This document shows, piece after piece, positions 62,818-64,000 of a stretch of DNA of 64,000 bases; the first letter of the stretch is position 1, and each line of letters begins with the position of its first letter. The notes beneath the pieces are model-generated. The model searched no databases, was not told the origin of the DNA, and saw only the letters and a list, made by a program, of their open reading frames with translations. This DNA is from an uncultured Lachnospira sp. (lineage in GTDB: Bacteria > Bacillota > Clostridia > Lachnospirales > Lachnospiraceae): NCBI GenBank assembly GCA_934359185.1, contig CAKRLE010000004.1, forward strand, positions 173,626 through 237,625, written 5' to 3'. The translations under genes were made by a program, and so were the position numbers.

Positions 62818-63272
62818 CAGCTTAATTCCTGTAACATTTTTTCCGGATCATCTGCGGCTTTTACTTTGTCATTTGCCTTTATTATGATACCATTCTCATC
62901 AATAAGATATGTTGTTCTGACAACACCCATTGAGACCTTTCCGTAATTTTTCTTTTCTTTCCATACATCATAAGCCTCAATTACTTTGCGCTCTGTGTCA
63001 GATAAAAGTGTAAATGCAAGTCCGTATTTTTCCTCAAACTTCTTGTGGGATGCAACAGAATCTTTGCTCACGCCAAGTACAACTGCTCCTTTTTCTCTAA
63101 TCTGCGGATATCTTTCAGAGAAACCGCAAGCCTGCTTTGTACATCCTGATGTATTATCTTTTGGATAGAAATACAATATTACTTTCTTTCCAAGATATTC
63201 GCTCAATTTATGTAACTCTCCATTCTGATCCGGTAATTCAAAATCCGGTGCTTTTGTTCCTGCTTCTAACAT
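62817..63272 (-). CDS. bcp: Peroxiredoxin, BCP/PrxQ type
   Basis: Thiol peroxidase of 151 residues. It has APDFELPDQNGELHKLSEY, VILYFYPKDNTSGCTKQACGF with the peroxidatic Cys (SGC) and a second Cys five residues later, the PrxQ resolving arrangement, and FTLLSDTERKVIEAYDVW. It reduces H2O2 and organic peroxides with thioredoxin-type donors. Degraded Fur-like and yaaA genes flank it, so it is the one intact member of a decaying peroxide-stress cluster. Confidence 0.93.
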   Translation of the reverse strand: MLEAGTKAPDFELPDQNGELHKLSEYLGKKVILYFYPKDNTSGCTKQACGFSERYPQIREKGAVVLGVSKDSVASHKKFEEKYGLAFTLLSDTERKVIEAYDVWKEKKNYGKVSMGVVRTTYLIDENGIIIKANDKVKAADDPEKMLQELS

Positions 63273-63298
63273 AATGCTTCCTCCAATCTATGCATCTT

Positions 63299-63481
63299 CT
63301 ATTTCTTTCTTCTGACCCTGCCTTCCTCTACAAGAATGCCAAGATTCCTATATACAGTTTCCCTTCCAATAGAAGGATATTTTTCTTTTACAAATGTATA
63401 TATCTGGTCTGCTGTTACAAACTCCAGACACATAGTACACGACAATGATACCAACAGCTTCATACCATTATTTATAATCAT
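63299..63481 (-). pseudogene. Fur-family regulator fragment (DNA-binding part only)
   Basis: The 60-codon frame carries FVTADQIYTFVKEKYPSIGR then ETVYRNLGILVEEG, the recognition-helix region of Fur/Zur-like repressors. The first 20 residues do not match the family, and the frame stops at RVRRKK, so the whole metal-binding and dimerisation domain is absent. It ends 26 bases before bcp. It could be expressed as a bare HTH, but decay is likelier. The intact PerR-like gene is at 32107-32511. Confidence 0.65.
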
Positions 63482-63527
63482 TTACAATTCTAATAAGATT
63501 ATGCTTCGATGCAAAACTTGTTAGTTC

Positions 63528-63743
63528 TTACTTGTTGTAGTTAGTGTTGACTAACATATAGGTAAAAATATATGAAACTTGTGCCAAAGCCTTTTTAATA
63601 GCTTCCTCTACCAATGCATCTCCATTAGTCTCAAATTGTACAATCACATCACAGCCATACTTATCTGCAAGTACATCTGCTGCTGCCTTTAATCCACTCT
63701 TGTTTTCATCAATGAATTTCTCAACTGTAGGTAGAATAATATT
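63528..63743 (-). pseudogene. Fragment of an unidentified protein containing a GTTAGT palindrome
   Basis: The minus-strand frame ending in TAA 63528 reads PTVEKFIDENKSGLKAAADV, LADKYGCDVIVQFETNGDAL, and VEEAIKKALAQ before an unlikely tail. It looks coding but has no start codon and meets a stop at its 5' side. I do not recognise the family. The palindrome GTTAGTGTTGACTAAC (63540-63555), with the same arms as at 40341, lies in its tail and 59 bases upstream of the Fur-like fragment. Confidence 0.4.
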
Positions 63744-63817
63744 TTTTTATTAAGAATAGTTACTATTTTATTATATGTGGTGAATTATTTTTTATCAAAC
63801 GTAATATTTTATAATTC

Positions 63818-63846
63818 CCCCAGCCAGTTATTGTGTCTGACTGGGG
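63818..63846 (-). terminator. GC-rich hairpin after the partial hemerythrin
   Basis: CCCCAGCCAG (63818-63827) and CTGACTGGGG (63837-63846) form a ten-pair stem with one mismatch. On the minus strand it follows the hemerythrin stop by 38 bases; the T-tract after it is weak. Confidence 0.6.
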
Positions 63847-63883
63847 CATACATTTTTAAATTATAATCATGTAACAAACAGTA

Positions 63884-64000
63884 CTATAATCTGTCAGGAT
63901 TATCATATATATTTATGTATTCGGCTACAGATCTGTCAAATGTCTTGATATGACCAAACAGCCAGTCAATAACATTGATTTTCACCTGTTCCATAAACTT
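63884..64000 (-). CDS. Bacteriohemerythrin, C-terminal part (5' end outside window)
   Basis: The last 38 codons of a minus-strand gene read EQVKINVIDWLFGHIKTFDR and end at TAG 63884. The W-L-x2-HI-x3-D pattern is the last iron-ligand helix of hemerythrins and matches the intact gene at 32751-33149. Most of the protein lies beyond the right edge. Confidence 0.7.
   Translation of the reverse strand, partial: KFMEQVKINVIDWLFGHIKTFDRSVAEYINIYDNPDRL

Noticed and set aside
1-64000. CRISPR arrays, tRNA and rRNA genes, T-box and SAM riboswitches
   Set aside because: No regularly spaced repeats, no tRNA- or rRNA-like conserved strings, and no T-box or S-box core sequences were found by reading both strands.

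Overview
The window looks like a chromosome segment of a low-GC anaerobic Clostridia bacterium of the Lachnospiraceae, possibly close to Lachnospira/Eubacterium eligens. The grounds are the A+T-rich sequence with strong AGGAGG ribosome sites, a clostridial suf operon with a short SufD, a rubredoxin-first rubrerythrin, DUF438, DUF2325 and DUF3793 proteins, anaerobic-route cbi genes, and integrase remnants of the Lachnospiraceae integrative-element type. No rRNA, tRNA, CRISPR array or intact insertion sequence was seen. Most genes lie on the minus strand. The placement is an inference from protein families, not a database match.

Layout. 1-4.2 kb: suf operon (iscR-like regulator, sufC, sufB, sufD, sufS running off the edge) with a promoter and operator. 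4.2-10 kb: a sugar-acid locus (Gfo/Idh/MocA oxidoreductase; operon gntP, HPr-like protein, IlvD/Edd-type dehydratase; divergent GntR/FCD regulator). 10-20 kb: accessory genes (AAA ATPase with DUF234, ABC exporter pair plus AraC regulator, XRE membrane protein, an ORF6N-PLD gene broken by one stop codon, AlkZ-like protein, small HTH protein, acetyltransferase). 20-24.5 kb: a cytosolic PL11-like protein, an intergenic repeat, and mgtE with a leader peptide and attenuator. 24.5-30 kb: a scarred mobile-element region with integrase fragments, gldA, small genes and a truncated kinase.

30-45 kb: an oxygen and redox-sensing block (DUF438-PAS protein, rubrerythrin, PerR-like repressor, bacteriohemerythrin, diguanylate cyclase), then a caxA-gdt1 cation operon behind a yybP-ykoY manganese riboswitch, a MetE-like methyltransferase, a chemoreceptor, DUF2325, an SGNH hydrolase, a MocR regulator and an esterase. 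44.5-47.6 kb: a probable operon of an HTH-Uma2 fusion, an HD-GYP phosphodiesterase and a U32-like protein. 47.7-55.7 kb: cbiC-D-F-G-H-J-ET behind a lipoprotein amidase and an SGNH hydrolase. 55.7-64 kb: a Rpn-type nuclease, a second copy of the intergenic repeat, DUF3793-flavodoxin, LysR, an aminotransferase, L-lactate dehydrogenase, and a decaying peroxide/metal cluster (bcp intact; yaaA, a Fur-like gene and an unknown gene as remnants), ending in a partial bacteriohemerythrin.

The main theme is metal and redox control: Fe-S assembly under an IscR-like regulator, Mn2+/Ca2+ transport under a Mn riboswitch, Mg2+ transport under an apparently unlisted uORF attenuator, PerR-type palindromes, and a palindrome GTTAGT-N4-ACTAAC shared by three loci including the flavodoxin operon. 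The mgtE leader is the strongest candidate for an undescribed system.
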